A DNA stretch of 64,000 bases, taken from positions 1 to 64,000 of the forward strand of contig NZ_FTPD01000034.1 of assembly GCF_900156895.1 (NCBI RefSeq), given 5' to 3'. The translations under genes were made by a program, and so were the position numbers. The stretch comes from Mesorhizobium prunaredense. Its GTDB lineage: Bacteria; Pseudomonadota; Alphaproteobacteria; Rhizobiales; Rhizobiaceae. Within the stretch, counting starts at the first letter, position 1. Each line of letters starts with the position of its first letter. Positions 45,462 to 55,691 of the stretch are shown here, piece after piece. The notes under the pieces are model-generated. The model made no database searches and was not told where the DNA came from. It saw nothing but the letters and a program-made list of their open reading frames with translations.

Positions 45462-45944
45462 TCACGAGCGATGATAGGGATGGCCGGACAGGATTGTGGC
45501 CGCCCGGTAAAGCTGCTCGCCCAACATGACACGGACCAGTTGGTGCGGCCATGTCGGCGCGCCGAACGACACCATCAGATCGGCCTGATCGCGCAGCGAC
45601 TGGTCATGACCGTCGGCGCCGCCGATGGCGATGACCAGCGCCTTGCGGCCGCTATCACGCAACAGGCCGATGCGCCCGGCGAAATCCTCGGACGAAAAAC
45701 TCTTGCCGCGTTCGTCGAGCAGCATCAGCGCAGCACCAGGTTGCAACTGCGCCTGCAGTTTCTGGCCCTCTTCGCGGCGACGCTCGTTGGCGGTCTGGGC
45801 GCGACCCTCCGGGATCTCGACGACCCCTGAGAATTCGAGCCCCACGGCCTGCCCGCTCCTGGCGAAGCGCTCGAAATATCGGTCGGCGAGCAGCTTCTCG
45901 GGGCCGGCTTTCATCCGGCCCACGGCATGAACTGTGATTTTCAT
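45462..45944 (-). CDS. rlmH: 23S rRNA (pseudouridine-1915-N3)-methyltransferase RlmH
   Basis: The 160-residue SPOUT-fold enzyme methylates pseudouridine 1915 in helix 69 of 23S rRNA on the 70S ribosome. Signatures: MKITVHAVGRMKAGPE, LLDERGKSFSSEDFA, VIAIGGADGHD (SAM site) and HQLVRVMLGEQLYRA with the SGHPYH end. It is in the conserved order rsfS-rlmH-envC-ctpA, all on the minus strand. It is typical in every respect. Confidence 0.97.
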   Translation of the reverse strand: MKITVHAVGRMKAGPEKLLADRYFERFARSGQAVGLEFSGVVEIPEGRAQTANERRREEGQKLQAQLQPGAALMLLDERGKSFSSEDFAGRIGLLRDSGRKALVIAIGGADGHDQSLRDQADLMVSFGAPTWPHQLVRVMLGEQLYRAATILSGHPYHRS

Positions 45945-46045
45945 CCCTGCCTCGAAGAGCCGCTAATGCATGTCACCAAAGCATGCCCTCGGCCTGACCC
46001 GAGGGTGGTCACCGGTTTTGGTAAACATGCATCAACCAATACCGC

Positions 46046-46510
46046 TCAGTGGAGGGTCTCTTCCTCGAGATCCGGCGCCTGCCACATCTTTTCGAGATTG
46101 TAGAAGTCGCGGACTTCGGGACGGAAGACATGGACGATGATGTCGCCCGAATCGATCAGGACCCAGTCGGCGCCGGCCAGTCCCTCGACGCGCGCCGTGC
46201 CGAGCCCGGCATCCTTGAGCGCCTTGAGGAGATGATCGGCGACAGCCGAGACATGACGGTGCGATCGGCCGGACGCGATGACCATATAGTCACCGAGGCT
46301 CGATTTTCCCTGAATGTCGATTGAGACGATGTTTTCGGCCTTGGAGTCTTCCAGACTGGCAAGGACTGTCTTGATGGCGCGGGACACGGCGTCGTTTACG
46401 CTGATCCCGGCCGGCGAAGGCACGATGTCGGCCTTCTTCCAAAGTGCTGTTCTCAGTGTATTTCCTTTCGCAGCAAGAACAACCAAATCACCCTTCAAAG
46501 CAGGTGACAC
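46046..46510 (-). CDS. rsfS: Ribosomal silencing factor RsfS
   Basis: RsfS binds L14 and blocks subunit joining in starvation. The core is clear: TVLASLEDSKAENIVSIDIQ, MVIASGRSHRHVSAVADHLL, and DWVLIDSGDIIVHVFRPEVR. The C-terminus is FYNLEKMWQAPDLEEETLH. The start is ambiguous. GTG 46510 gives 154 residues and an unusual N-terminus. Homologues begin near LRTALWKKADIVPS, where a CTG at 46456 follows AAAGGAAA. It is the first gene of the conserved cluster leading to rlmH, about 100 bases away. Confidence 0.93.
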   Translation of the reverse strand: MSPALKGDLVVLAAKGNTLRTALWKKADIVPSPAGISVNDAVSRAIKTVLASLEDSKAENIVSIDIQGKSSLGDYMVIASGRSHRHVSAVADHLLKALKDAGLGTARVEGLAGADWVLIDSGDIIVHVFRPEVRDFYNLEKMWQAPDLEEETLH

Positions 46511-46664
46511 CCCTTAGATAGGCAGAGTTGCGTTGCAGTTTCAAGACGGCAGCCCTGCCGTAGCCAACGAAGAACCGTTCTTCCGCTTCCGCAGTTGAAG
46601 AAAAAACGGAACTCTTGCCGCCCGGCGAGGGTTATCGGCGCATTGACCAACCGGATCCCCCCTC

Positions 46665-47519
46665 ATGCCTATCGACCCTCAGAACGCTCTCCTCACCGTG
46701 CAGTCCGGCCTTGCGCAGCTCAGCGCGCTGATCGTCTCGTACTCCTTCTCGGCCATCGGCGCCGTCATCCTGCTGGTCCTCGGCTATATCGTCGCCGGCC
46801 TTGCCCAGCGCTCGATCTACGCCGGCCTCGGCCATATCCATGGCTTCGACACGACGCTGCGCCACTTCTTCTCGAGGATCGTCCGCTACGCCATACTGAT
46901 CCTCGTCGTCGTCATGGTGCTCGGCCAGTTCGGTGTGCAGACGACCTCGATCATTGCCGCCATTGGCGCCGTCGGACTGGCCATCGGCCTGGCGCTGCAG
47001 GGCACGCTGCAGAACATTGCCGCCGGCATCATGCTGCTGGCGCTGCGACCATTCCGCATCGGCGAATATGTCGAGGTCGGGGTCATTTCCGGGACTGTTG
47101 AGGAAATCGGGCTGTTCGCCACCACGCTGAGAACGGTCGAAGGCGTTTACGTGCTCGCCCCCAATTCGACGCTGTGGAACCAGCCCGTCCGCAACTTTAC
47201 ACGCAATGGTGCCCGCCGCGCCGATATCACCCTGACCATCGGTTCGTGGAACGACATCGATCTCGCTCAAAAGACCATGCTGGGCGTCGCCGCCGCCGAG
47301 CGACGCGTCAGGCGGGAGCCGGCGCCGATTGCCTTTGTGGCGACCGTCGGCGACAGCAACGTCGCCATCACCTTGCGCTACTGGACCTCGGCTGCGGATT
47401 TCTTCCCCACCCAGATCGATCTCACCAAACGCGCCAAGCAGGCCTTCGACAGCGAAGGCATTTCTATACCCGCGCCACCGCCGGAAGCACCGCGGCAGGA
47501 AACCGTCACCAGACAGTGA
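46665..47519 (+). CDS. MscS-family mechanosensitive channel
   Basis: The 284-residue protein has three N-terminal membrane helices and the MscS core: QTTSIIAAIGAVGLAIGLAL (pore helix TM3), then GTLQNIAAGIMLLALRPFRI and the beta domain with EIGLFATTLRTVEGVYVLAP and NSTLWNQPVRNF. It opens under membrane tension and releases osmolytes. Length matches small MscS. It is on the opposite strand to its neighbours and converges with the MFS gene. Confidence 0.94.
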   Translation: MPIDPQNALLTVQSGLAQLSALIVSYSFSAIGAVILLVLGYIVAGLAQRSIYAGLGHIHGFDTTLRHFFSRIVRYAILILVVVMVLGQFGVQTTSIIAAIGAVGLAIGLALQGTLQNIAAGIMLLALRPFRIGEYVEVGVISGTVEEIGLFATTLRTVEGVYVLAPNSTLWNQPVRNFTRNGARRADITLTIGSWNDIDLAQKTMLGVAAAERRVRREPAPIAFVATVGDSNVAITLRYWTSAADFFPTQIDLTKRAKQAFDSEGISIPAPPPEAPRQETVTRQ

Positions 47520-47543
47520 GATGATCAATTCCCGGTGCAGGGT

Positions 47544-48839
47544 CTAGCTGTCCGCGCGGCGCTGCTCTTCGGATGGGAAAGCGAGGTCGACGGGCAGCGG
47601 TGCCTGCGCCGTCATCGGCGCGAAATTGCCGGTCTCGGCGGCGGGAACAGGCGACATCGCCACCACGCGCCACAGCACGAACAGGCAAAAAACGGTGGCA
47701 ATGACGATGGCCACATGGATGAAGGCCTGCGTTCCGTAGACGGCGGAAAGCCCGGTCACGATGCCGGGCACGATGAAGCCGGACAGCGACCACGCGAACA
47801 GCAGTGAACTGGACAGCGCCACCATGTCGTCCTTGCCGGCGCGGTCGGCGGCATGTGCGCTGGCCAGCGAATAGATCGATTCCGACGCGCCGGCCCAGAC
47901 CACATAGATGACGACCAGCGCCGCCAGCGCACCACCATCGAAGCCCAGCGCAAACAGGCCTGCCACCATGGCAAGCGCCGAAGCGGCGACCAGCACAAAG
48001 CGCCGGTCGGTGCGGTCGGAAATCCATCCGAGCGGGATCTGCAGGATCAATGTGCCGATCGGCATCGCCGACAGCAGCAGTGCCACATCGGCCTGGCTGT
48101 AGCCCTTGGCCGTGGCATGGATCGGCGCAAAGCCTGAAATCGTCATCGACAGGCCGCCGACGGCAAGCATGCCGGCGACGCCGACCGGCGAAATCCGCCA
48201 GGCGCGGGCAAGCGCCACCGCCGCCGCCTGCGGCGGCGGCGGCTGGGCGAGCCGCGTCAACCCGACGGGGAGGATCGACAGCGCGGTGAAGGCGATGCCG
48301 ACCAGCGGCGCATCCGCAGCCCTTATGTCGATCAGCGCCAGTGTGGAGTAGCCGACACCGAGCCCGGCGACATAGGCGACGTAGAAGAAGGCCATGACCC
48401 TGCCGCGTATGGTGTTGGCGATGACGTCGTTCAGCCAGCTTTGCGCAACGATGAACAGGCCGCATATGGCAAAGCCGTAGAGCGCCCGTGCCGCGATCCA
48501 CGACAGCGGGTGCGGTCCAGCCCCAACGGCGGCGTTCGACAGCACGATCAACGCCGACAGCACCATGAATGCGCGCGCATGGCCGACGCGCCGTACCAGC
48601 GGACCGGTCAGGATGCAGCCTGCCAGGCCGCCGGCCGAGAGGCCGGTGACGATCAGCCCGGCCCAGGTCGGATCGAAGCCCGCGGCGCCGAGTCGGACCG
48701 GGATATAGGCGAACATCAGTCCGTTGCCGACCGCTACCAGCGCCATCGACAGGACAACGCTGGCGATGGCGATCGCCGGGGCCGGCAGGCTGCCCTGCGC
48801 CGGGTCGCGTCTGGTCTGGTTTCGCTCGAGAATCGCCAT
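47544..48839 (-). CDS. MFS transporter (YcaD-like)
   Basis: The 431-residue protein has twelve hydrophobic helices and MFS signatures: FDPTWAGLIVTGLSAGGLAG, GPLVRRVGHARAFM (motif A-like) and PLGWISDRTDRRFV at the domain repeat. It belongs to the group resembling the E. coli YcaD transporter. The substrate is unknown. It is a single gene convergent with mscS. The window shows no regulator for it. Confidence 0.88.
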   Translation of the reverse strand: MAILERNQTRRDPAQGSLPAPAIAIASVVLSMALVAVGNGLMFAYIPVRLGAAGFDPTWAGLIVTGLSAGGLAGCILTGPLVRRVGHARAFMVLSALIVLSNAAVGAGPHPLSWIAARALYGFAICGLFIVAQSWLNDVIANTIRGRVMAFFYVAYVAGLGVGYSTLALIDIRAADAPLVGIAFTALSILPVGLTRLAQPPPPQAAAVALARAWRISPVGVAGMLAVGGLSMTISGFAPIHATAKGYSQADVALLLSAMPIGTLILQIPLGWISDRTDRRFVLVAASALAMVAGLFALGFDGGALAALVVIYVVWAGASESIYSLASAHAADRAGKDDMVALSSSLLFAWSLSGFIVPGIVTGLSAVYGTQAFIHVAIVIATVFCLFVLWRVVAMSPVPAAETGNFAPMTAQAPLPVDLAFPSEEQRRADS

Positions 48840-48931
48840 GCCTGCGCAGGATCGCTCACGGACCGGGGAAAGGCAGCCGCAAATGCGACATCAGCGATCT
48901 TCCCTTCTCCCACAAGGCGAGAAGGAAACTC

Positions 48932-49564
48932 CTATCCCTGCGCCATCTTGCGGATCGCGGTCGACGACAGCGACGAGCGCGGGCCGTGAATGAAGGTCCA
49001 GGCCGGCGCCTTCATGCGGGCGAGCCGCGGCGCGTCGCCCTCGTCGACACGCGCGTAGTCGAAGGTCTTGGCGACAACCGACGACAGGAACGACAGCGTC
49101 GCGCCAGGGCGATCGATCACCGCGATCGGAAACGTCATCACGATCTGGCGCCAGCGCTGCCAGCGGTGAAAATCGCGCAGCGAATCGGCGCCCATGATCC
49201 AGACGAAGTCGACGCCCGGGTTGCGCGCCTTGACCAGGGCCAGCGTGTCGGCGGTGAAGCGGACATAATGGCTCGCCTCGAAGGCGGTGACCTTGACCTT
49301 CGGGTTCCGGGCAATCTGCTCGGACAGGCGCAGCCGCTCGGCCAGCGGCGCCAGTTCGCGCGCGCTCTTGAGCGGATTGCCCGGTGTCACCATCCACCAC
49401 AGCTGATCGAGCGCCAGGCGCCTGAGCGCGATCTCGGCGACCAGCGCATGGCCGGCATGGGCAGGATTGAACGAGCCGCCGAACAACCCGACGGCCAGGC
49501 CCTTTTCGGCATGCGGCATATGAAGGTAGCGAGAGGGGACGGGTTGTTCGGACGGGGATAGCAT
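48932..49564 (-). CDS. nadD: Nicotinate-nucleotide adenylyltransferase
   Basis: The 210-residue enzyme adenylates nicotinate mononucleotide in NAD synthesis. Signatures: [20 protein letters not shown] (nucleotide-binding HxGH), [20 protein letters not shown] and [17 protein letters not shown] (SSTxIR). ATG 49564 ([10 protein letters not shown]) is preferred; further upstream the frame runs into a family B repeat. It lies between proA and the rsfS cluster, the usual rhizobial order; here the repeat separates it from proA. Confidence 0.94.
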   Translation of the reverse strand: MLSPSEQPVPSRYLHMPHAEKGLAVGLFGGSFNPAHAGHALVAEIALRRLALDQLWWMVTPGNPLKSARELAPLAERLRLSEQIARNPKVKVTAFEASHYVRFTADTLALVKARNPGVDFVWIMGADSLRDFHRWQRWRQIVMTFPIAVIDRPGATLSFLSSVVAKTFDYARVDEGDAPRLARMKAPAWTFIHGPRSSLSSTAIRKMAQG

Positions 49565-49575
49565 CGTGCTAAGCA

Positions 49576-49744
49576 CCCCCCTCTGTCCTGCCCTCTTTGC
49601 CAAAACTTGGCATCTCCCCCTCAAGGGGGGAGATCGGCGGCTTCACCCCTGGCGCCCCTACTGCGACGCCGGAGGTTGGCGAAAGTCTATGCGACATCCA
49701 ATCTCCCCCCTTGAGGGGGAGATGTCCGGCAGGACAGAGGGGGG
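49576..49744. repeat. REPIN-like composite palindromic repeat, family B copy 3
   Basis: The same outer ends (CCCCCCTCTGTCCTGCC and its inverse) occur in the proA/nadD spacer. The left arm is altered: CTCTTTGCCAAAACTTGGC replaces GGAC, which adds a small TGCC/GGCA hairpin. The right arm is canonical. The interior has GGAGGTTGGCGAAAGTC, the inverse of the conserved core of copies 1 and 2. Confidence 0.85.
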
Positions 49745-49783
49745 TGGCTGGGCGCAAACTTCAAGCCCTGGCAGCGAAAAAGC

Positions 49784-51070
49784 TCAAGGCCTCACCTGTC
49801 CCGTCCCGCGCACGCGGTACTTGAACGAGGTCAGTTGCTCGACACCGACCGGGCCGCGCGCATGCATCTTGCCGGTGGCGATGCCGATCTCGGCGCCCAT
49901 GCCGAATTCGCCGCCATCGGCAAATTGCGTCGAGGCATTGTGCAGAAGGATCGCCGAATCGATCTCGTTGAAGAACCGTTCGACGGCGTCGGCATCCTCG
50001 GCGACGATCGCCTCGGTGTGGTGCGAGGAAAAAGTCTCGATGTGTTCGATCGCACCGGCAACGCCATCGACCAGTTTTACCGCGATGATGGCATCGAGAT
50101 ATTCGCTCACCCAGTCGGCGTCGGTCGCAGGCTGGGCGTCGGCAAAGACTTTCAGCACCTCGGCATCGGCGTGGATTTCGCACCCTGCCGCGCGCAACGC
50201 CCCGAGGATCGGCACCAGATGGGTGGCGGCAACAGCGCGGTCGACCAGCAGCGTCTCGGCCGCGCCGCAGACGCCGGTGCGCCGCATCTTGGCGTTGACG
50301 GCGATCCTGGCCGCCATGTCGAGATCAGCCGAGCGGTCGATGTAGAGATGACAGATGCCTTCGAGATGAGCAAACACCGGCACCCGCGCCTCGTTCTGGA
50401 CGCGTTCGACCAGGTTCTTGCCGCCGCGCGGAATGATGACGTCGATATTGCCGGAAAGTCCTTTCAGCATCTCGCCGACGGCGGCGCGGTCGGCGGTCAG
50501 CACCAGCTGAATGGCATCCTGCGGCAAATTGGCCGCTTTCAGCCCTTCGACCAGGCAAGCATGGATCGCCGCCGAGGAGTTGAGCGAATCCGAGCCGCCG
50601 CGCAGGATCACCGGATTGCCGGCTTTGAGGCACAGCGCACCGGCATCGGCCGTCACGTTCGGCCGGCTTTCGTAGATGACGCCGACAACGCCGAGCGGCG
50701 TGCGCACGCGCTCGATATGCAGGCCGTTCGGCCGGTCCCATGCGGCAATGACATCGCCGACCGGATCGCGCAGCCCGGCGATTTCACTGATGCCGTCGGC
50801 CATGGCACGGATGCGCGCCGTATCAAGCTTCAGCCGGTCCATGAAAGAAGCCGAAAGCCCCGACTGCTCGCCATTTTTGATGTCGATGGCGTTGGCGTCG
50901 AGAATATCCTGCTCGTGGTGAAGGATCGCCTGCGCCATACCGATCAACGCGGCGTGCTTGCGCTCGGCTGTGGCGACGGCCAGCGGTCGGGCGGCGGCCC
51001 TGGCGCGGCGGCCGATGTCGGCCATCGTTGCTGCGGTATCGTCCCGGGATTTTTCATGCAGCTTCAGCAT
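49784..51070 (-). CDS. proA: Gamma-glutamyl phosphate reductase
   Basis: The 428-residue enzyme makes glutamate semialdehyde in proline synthesis. Catalytic cysteine is in [36 protein letters not shown] and [16 protein letters not shown] are NADPH-domain signatures. Start codon is three bases after the proB stop, so both are translated from one message. Length is normal. The end is close to a family B repeat. Confidence 0.96.
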   Translation of the reverse strand: MLKLHEKSRDDTAATMADIGRRARAAARPLAVATAERKHAALIGMAQAILHHEQDILDANAIDIKNGEQSGLSASFMDRLKLDTARIRAMADGISEIAGLRDPVGDVIAAWDRPNGLHIERVRTPLGVVGVIYESRPNVTADAGALCLKAGNPVILRGGSDSLNSSAAIHACLVEGLKAANLPQDAIQLVLTADRAAVGEMLKGLSGNIDVIIPRGGKNLVERVQNEARVPVFAHLEGICHLYIDRSADLDMAARIAVNAKMRRTGVCGAAETLLVDRAVAATHLVPILGALRAAGCEIHADAEVLKVFADAQPATDADWVSEYLDAIIAVKLVDGVAGAIEHIETFSSHHTEAIVAEDADAVERFFNEIDSAILLHNASTQFADGGEFGMGAEIGIATGKMHARGPVGVEQLTSFKYRVRGTGQVRP

Positions 51071-51073
51071 GGC

Positions 51074-52309
51074 TTACCCTTCGCTGGTTAGTTGGTCGCC
51101 GGCCTGTACTTGGTCGCCGGCCCCTACTTGGTCACTGGCCCGTACTTGGTCACTGGCCCGTACTTGGTCACTGGCCCGTACTTGGTCACTGGAATGGCTC
51201 ACCACAAGGTCGTCGCGGTGGATCATCGCCGATCGCGCTTCATAGCCGAGCACCGTCTCGATCTCGGCTGTTTTCAAGCCAGCGATCCTTACGGCATCGG
51301 CGGCATCATAGGCAACCAGTCCGCGCGCGATCTCGCGGCCTTCGGGCGACAGGATCGCCACCGTGTCGCCGCGCGAGAAATTGCCGCTGACCAGCTTGAC
51401 GCCGGCCGGCAGCAGCGATTTGCCCGACAGCAGCGCGCCGATGGCGCCGGCGTCGACTGTCAGCCGGCCTGCCGGTTCGAGCTGCCCGGCGATCCAGGTC
51501 TTGTAGCCCTTGACCGGATTGGCGCTCGGCCGGAAGAACGTCGCCCGCTCGCCACGCTCGATCGCCAGCAGCGGCGACAGCCGCGTGCCTGATGTGATGA
51601 TCATGGCAGTGCCGGCGGCGGTGGCGATCTTGCCGGCGTCGAGCTTGGTGCGCATGCCGCCGCGTGAAAACTCCGAAGCAGCCGCACCCGCCATCGCCTC
51701 GATGTCGGGAGTAATGCGGTCGACGACAGCAACGAACCTGGCATGCTGGTCGCGCGCCGGCGGCGCCGTGTAGAGCCCGTCAATGTCGGAGAGCAGCACC
51801 AAAAGGTCCGCGCCCATCATCGTCGCCACCCGCGCCGCCAGCCGGTCATTGTCGCCATAGCGGATTTCGGAAGTCGCCACCGTGTCGTTCTCGTTGATGA
51901 CCGGTACCGCCTTCATCTTGAGCAGCGTCGAGATCGTCGCGCGCGCATTGAGATAGCGGCGGCGCTCTTCGGTGTCGCCGAGCGTCAGCAGGATCTGGCC
52001 CGATTTCAGGCCGCCCTTGCCGAGCGCATCCGACCAGGCGCCGGCCAGCGCAATCTGCCCGACCGCGGCCGCCGCCTGGCTTTCCTCGAGCTTCAGCGCC
52101 CGCTTGCCGAGGCCCAAAATGGTGCGGCCAAGCGCGATGGCGCCGGACGACACGACGAGGATCTCGGCGCCATTCTCGGCCAGCACTGAAATGTCGTCGG
52201 CAAGCGAGGCCAGCCAGTCGCGCTTCAGGCCCGCGGTGCGGTCGACAAGCAGCGCCGAGCCGATCTTGACGGTGATGCGCCGGTATTTTTTCAGCGACTG
52301 CGCGGCCAT
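51074..52309 (-). CDS. proB: Glutamate 5-kinase, with repeat-encoded C-terminal tail
   Basis: The 411-residue enzyme phosphorylates glutamate as the first step to proline. The amino-acid kinase domain (about 1-260) has [21 protein letters not shown] and [13 protein letters not shown] domain follows (about 280-370, [20 protein letters not shown]). The protein should end near residue 372, after IHRDDLVV. Instead a further 38 residues consist of SDQVRA-type hexapeptides from six 18-base units. The catalytic part is intact. It precedes proA in an operon, two bases after obgE. Confidence 0.95.
   Translation of the reverse strand: MAAQSLKKYRRITVKIGSALLVDRTAGLKRDWLASLADDISVLAENGAEILVVSSGAIALGRTILGLGKRALKLEESQAAAAVGQIALAGAWSDALGKGGLKSGQILLTLGDTEERRRYLNARATISTLLKMKAVPVINENDTVATSEIRYGDNDRLAARVATMMGADLLVLLSDIDGLYTAPPARDQHARFVAVVDRITPDIEAMAGAAASEFSRGGMRTKLDAGKIATAAGTAMIITSGTRLSPLLAIERGERATFFRPSANPVKGYKTWIAGQLEPAGRLTVDAGAIGALLSGKSLLPAGVKLVSGNFSRGDTVAILSPEGREIARGLVAYDAADAVRIAGLKTAEIETVLGYEARSAMIHRDDLVVSHSSDQVRASDQVRASDQVRASDQVGAGDQVQAGDQLTSEG
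51090..51197 (-). repeat. Six tandem 18-base repeats in the 3' end of proB
   Basis: Units of the form ACTTGGTCACTGGCCCGT (plus strand) repeat six times without gaps. Units 3-5 (51126-51179) are identical; the outer ones have diverged. They encode SDQVRA, GDQVQA and related hexapeptides in frame. The stop follows 5 codons after the last unit. Confidence 0.95.
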
Positions 52310-52311
52310 CG

Positions 52312-53358
<1,047 letters not shown>

Positions 53359-53470
53359 CTAGTGGCCCTGCGGCATTGCTCTAACGTTCGGCACTGCTCT
53401 AAACCAAGGCGGGGCGAAGGGCGAGGCTGTTTATCAACATGGCCCGAGTCTGAACATCGCCGGAGTCGCA

Positions 53471-54340
53471 ATGCAGCTTGTAACCTACAACATCCACTAC
53501 GGCGTCGGTCTCGACGGCCGCTACGATGTCGGCCCCATCGCCGATGCCGTGCGCGGCGCCGACGTGATCGCGCTGCAGGAGGTCTCGCGCAACAACCCCA
53601 ACAATGGCGGCCGCGACATGGTGGCCGAGCTTGGCGAGGCGCTGCCCGAATATTTCGCCGTCTACGGCAGCAATTTCGAGGCCAATGTCGGCTCGCGCCT
53701 GGAAAACGGCCGCGCCATCACCACCACCTTCCAACTCGGCAACATGGTGCTGTCGAAAACCCCCGTTCATCTGTCGCGCAATCTCCTTTTGCCGCGCAGC
53801 CGCAGTTTCGAAGTGATGAATTTCCAGCGCGGCGCGCTGGAGGCGCTGATCGAGACGCCGCTTGGCTTCGTCCGCTTCTATTCCACCCATCTCGACCATC
53901 GCAGCCCGGTCGAACGCGCCAGCCAGATCCGGTTTCTGCGCCGGCGCCTGTTGAACTATGCGATCGAGGGCGGCGCGCTGTCGGGCGTCGCCGAGGTCGG
54001 CCTGCCGGACCTGCCTTGTCCCGAAGGCTTCGTTGTCATGGGCGACTTCAACATGCTGGCCGGATCGCCGGAATATGTCGAATTCGCCGGCCGCCTGGAT
54101 CACGAATTCGGCATGCCGGTGACCGCGGATCTTGCCGTCGATGCCGCCCTGCGCCTTGCCGCCGCAGGCGCCGATCTCGTCACCTGGGTCGACCCCAAGC
54201 GGCCTGACGACGCCAGCCGCCACAAGCGCACCGACTATGTCTTCACCAGCGCCTCGCTGGCCAGATCGCTGAAGCGCCTGTGGGTCGACCGGCAAGCAAC
54301 CGGTTCGGATCACCTGCCGGTCTGGGTAGAGATGGTTTGA
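53471..54340 (+). CDS. Endonuclease/exonuclease/phosphatase-fold protein
   Basis: The 289-residue protein has the EEP fold: LVTYNIHYGVGLDGRYDVGP, ADVIALQEVSRNNPNNGG (metal glutamate), FYSTHLDHRS, VVMGDFNMLAGSPEY and a C-terminal GSDHLPVWVEM with the catalytic DH. The substrate may be DNA, a phospholipid or an inositol phosphate; nothing in the context decides. It has no obvious signal peptide. It stands alone, divergent from obgE and converging with the acetyltransferase, with a family D repeat behind it. Confidence 0.9.
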   Translation: MQLVTYNIHYGVGLDGRYDVGPIADAVRGADVIALQEVSRNNPNNGGRDMVAELGEALPEYFAVYGSNFEANVGSRLENGRAITTTFQLGNMVLSKTPVHLSRNLLLPRSRSFEVMNFQRGALEALIETPLGFVRFYSTHLDHRSPVERASQIRFLRRRLLNYAIEGGALSGVAEVGLPDLPCPEGFVVMGDFNMLAGSPEYVEFAGRLDHEFGMPVTADLAVDAALRLAAAGADLVTWVDPKRPDDASRHKRTDYVFTSASLARSLKRLWVDRQATGSDHLPVWVEMV

Positions 54341-54383
54341 CCTCATGTCCGGTCCGAATCTTTGGTTTCGGCGCAATGCGCTG

Positions 54384-54620
54384 AGGCGTGTTGAGATTCA
54401 GGTCAGGCCGTGCCGAGAGTGGTGGCTTCCGAGAACCGGAGCGGAGCGTACTTAAGTACGTGAACCCGCGCATGACCCCGAAATCGAGATCGATTTCGGA
54501 AAGGTCATGCGCAAATCAAAGTTCTACAGCGTCCTTTGCGCGCCCAACGGGCGCGGCGCTGTAGGTAAGCGCAGGAAGCCGCCATTCGCAGGCCGGCCTC
54601 ACCTGAACATCGACACGCCT
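54384..54620. repeat. Long palindromic element, family D copy 2, with inserted hairpins
   Basis: The ends AGGCGTGTTGAGATTCAGG (54384-) and its inverse (-54620) match copy 1 at 19678-19820, as does CGGAGCGTACTTAAGTACGTGA inside. This copy is 94 bases longer. The extra part contains a GCGCATGACC/GGTCATGCGC hairpin (54467-54512) and a CTACAGCG/CGCTGTAG hairpin (54524-54564). The right end overlaps the stop of the acetyltransferase gene. Confidence 0.85.
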
Positions 54621-55206
54621 AGAAATGGACCCAGTTCCGCAGGCTCGTCCAGGTCCTGCGGTCGAGGCGGTAGCGCTCGACCGGCACCTGGCCGGCAACG
54701 ATCGAGTTCAGCATGCCCTGGCCGGCATACTGGAAGCCGCATTTGTGGATGACCCGGCGCGAGGCCGGATTGATCACCCGCGTCGAGGCATGCAGCACCT
54801 GGATCGCCGTCTTCTGGAAGGCGAGGTCGACCAGCGCATGCGCGGCCTCCGTCGCATAGCCGCGCTTCCAGTAGGGCTCGCCGATCCAGTAGCCGAGCTC
54901 CAGCCCGCGATCGGTGGTGTTGAGGCCGGCGCATCCGACGAAGGTTTCGGTGCCGGCCAAGGTCAAGGCATAGGCAATGCCGGCCCGGCGCGATGCCGTC
55001 ATCGCAAGGAAGGCGCGTGCCTCGGCCTCGCCATAGGGGTGCGGCATGCGGGCCAGCATTTCGGCGACATGGCGATTTTCGGCGAGCACCACCAGTTGCT
55101 CGATATCGCTTTCGCGCGGCGCCCGCAGGACCAGCCGCTCGGTCACCAGGACCGGGCAATCTATCGCGTAACTTTCACCGTCTGTGTCATCCGCTTCGGC
55201 AACCAT
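54619..55206 (-). CDS. GNAT acetyltransferase, RimJ/RimL-like
   Basis: The 195-residue protein has the RimJ/L pattern: LVTERLVLRAPRESDIEQLV, ELGYWIGEPYWKRGYATEAA and STRVINPASRRVIHKCGFQY, which give the acetyl-CoA loop and the NxxS helix. Substrates are typically N-terminal amines of ribosomal proteins or small molecules. ATG 55206 (MVAEADDTDGE) is favoured over the frame to 55461, which crosses the rpmA terminator. It is the gene downstream of rplU-rpmA, as in many rhizobia. Confidence 0.9.
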   Translation of the reverse strand: MVAEADDTDGESYAIDCPVLVTERLVLRAPRESDIEQLVVLAENRHVAEMLARMPHPYGEAEARAFLAMTASRRAGIAYALTLAGTETFVGCAGLNTTDRGLELGYWIGEPYWKRGYATEAAHALVDLAFQKTAIQVLHASTRVINPASRRVIHKCGFQYAGQGMLNSIVAGQVPVERYRLDRRTWTSLRNWVHF

Positions 55207-55222
55207 GTCAGTCCTCCAGGCA

Positions 55223-55254
55223 AGAAAAAGGGGAGATGGAAACCCATCTCCCCT
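55223..55254 (-). terminator. Intrinsic terminator after rplU-rpmA
   Basis: A stem AGGGGAGATGG/CCATCTCCCCT with a short loop is followed on the minus strand by TTTTTC. It separates rpmA from the acetyltransferase gene. Confidence 0.88.
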
Positions 55255-55322
55255 GATCCATTTCCTGGCTTGGCCAGACACCGGTTCCCGAGATGGGTGC
55301 CGGTGTTCTCGTGCGGAACCGG

Positions 55323-55592
55323 CTACTCCGCGGCCTTGGTCATCGGGTTCACCGATACGTAGGTTCGGCCATTGGCTTTTTTGTTGAAGGTGACTGCGCC
55401 AGCTTCGAGCGCAAACAGCGTGTGATCCGTGCCAATGCCGACATTGGTGCCGGGATGCCACGTCGTGCCGCGCTGACGAATAATGATGTTGCCCGGAATC
55501 ACGGCTTCGCCGCCGAATTTTTTCACGCCGAGCCGCTTGGAATGGGAGTCGCGACCATTGCGCGACGAACCGCCAGCTTTCTTGTGTGCCAT
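55323..55592 (-). CDS. rpmA: 50S ribosomal protein L27
   Basis: The 89-residue protein begins [20 protein letters not shown] and has [20 protein letters not shown] and [14 protein letters not shown]-like segments (here [11 protein letters not shown]). Its N-terminal tail reaches the peptidyl-transferase centre. There is no N-terminal extension of the Firmicute type, so no cleavage is expected. It follows rplU by about 100 bases and is followed by a terminator. Confidence 0.97.
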   Translation of the reverse strand: MAHKKAGGSSRNGRDSHSKRLGVKKFGGEAVIPGNIIIRQRGTTWHPGTNVGIGTDHTLFALEAGAVTFNKKANGRTYVSVNPMTKAAE

Positions 55593-55691
55593 CTAACTAA
55601 CTCCGATGCGCCGCTAGGCGCTTAAAGGGTCTTATGAACGCGTTCGCGTTCCGTTTCAAGTCCGAACCGGCGACGATCGCGCCGGCCCGCT

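Noticed and set aside
45989-46008. CCCTCGG/CCGAGGG hairpin between rsfS and rlmH as a terminator
   Set aside because: It has no T-tract on either side and lies inside a conserved operon.
51090-51197. Regular repeats considered as a CRISPR array
   Set aside because: Units are 18 bases and directly contiguous with no spacers, lie inside the proB frame, and no cas genes are nearby.
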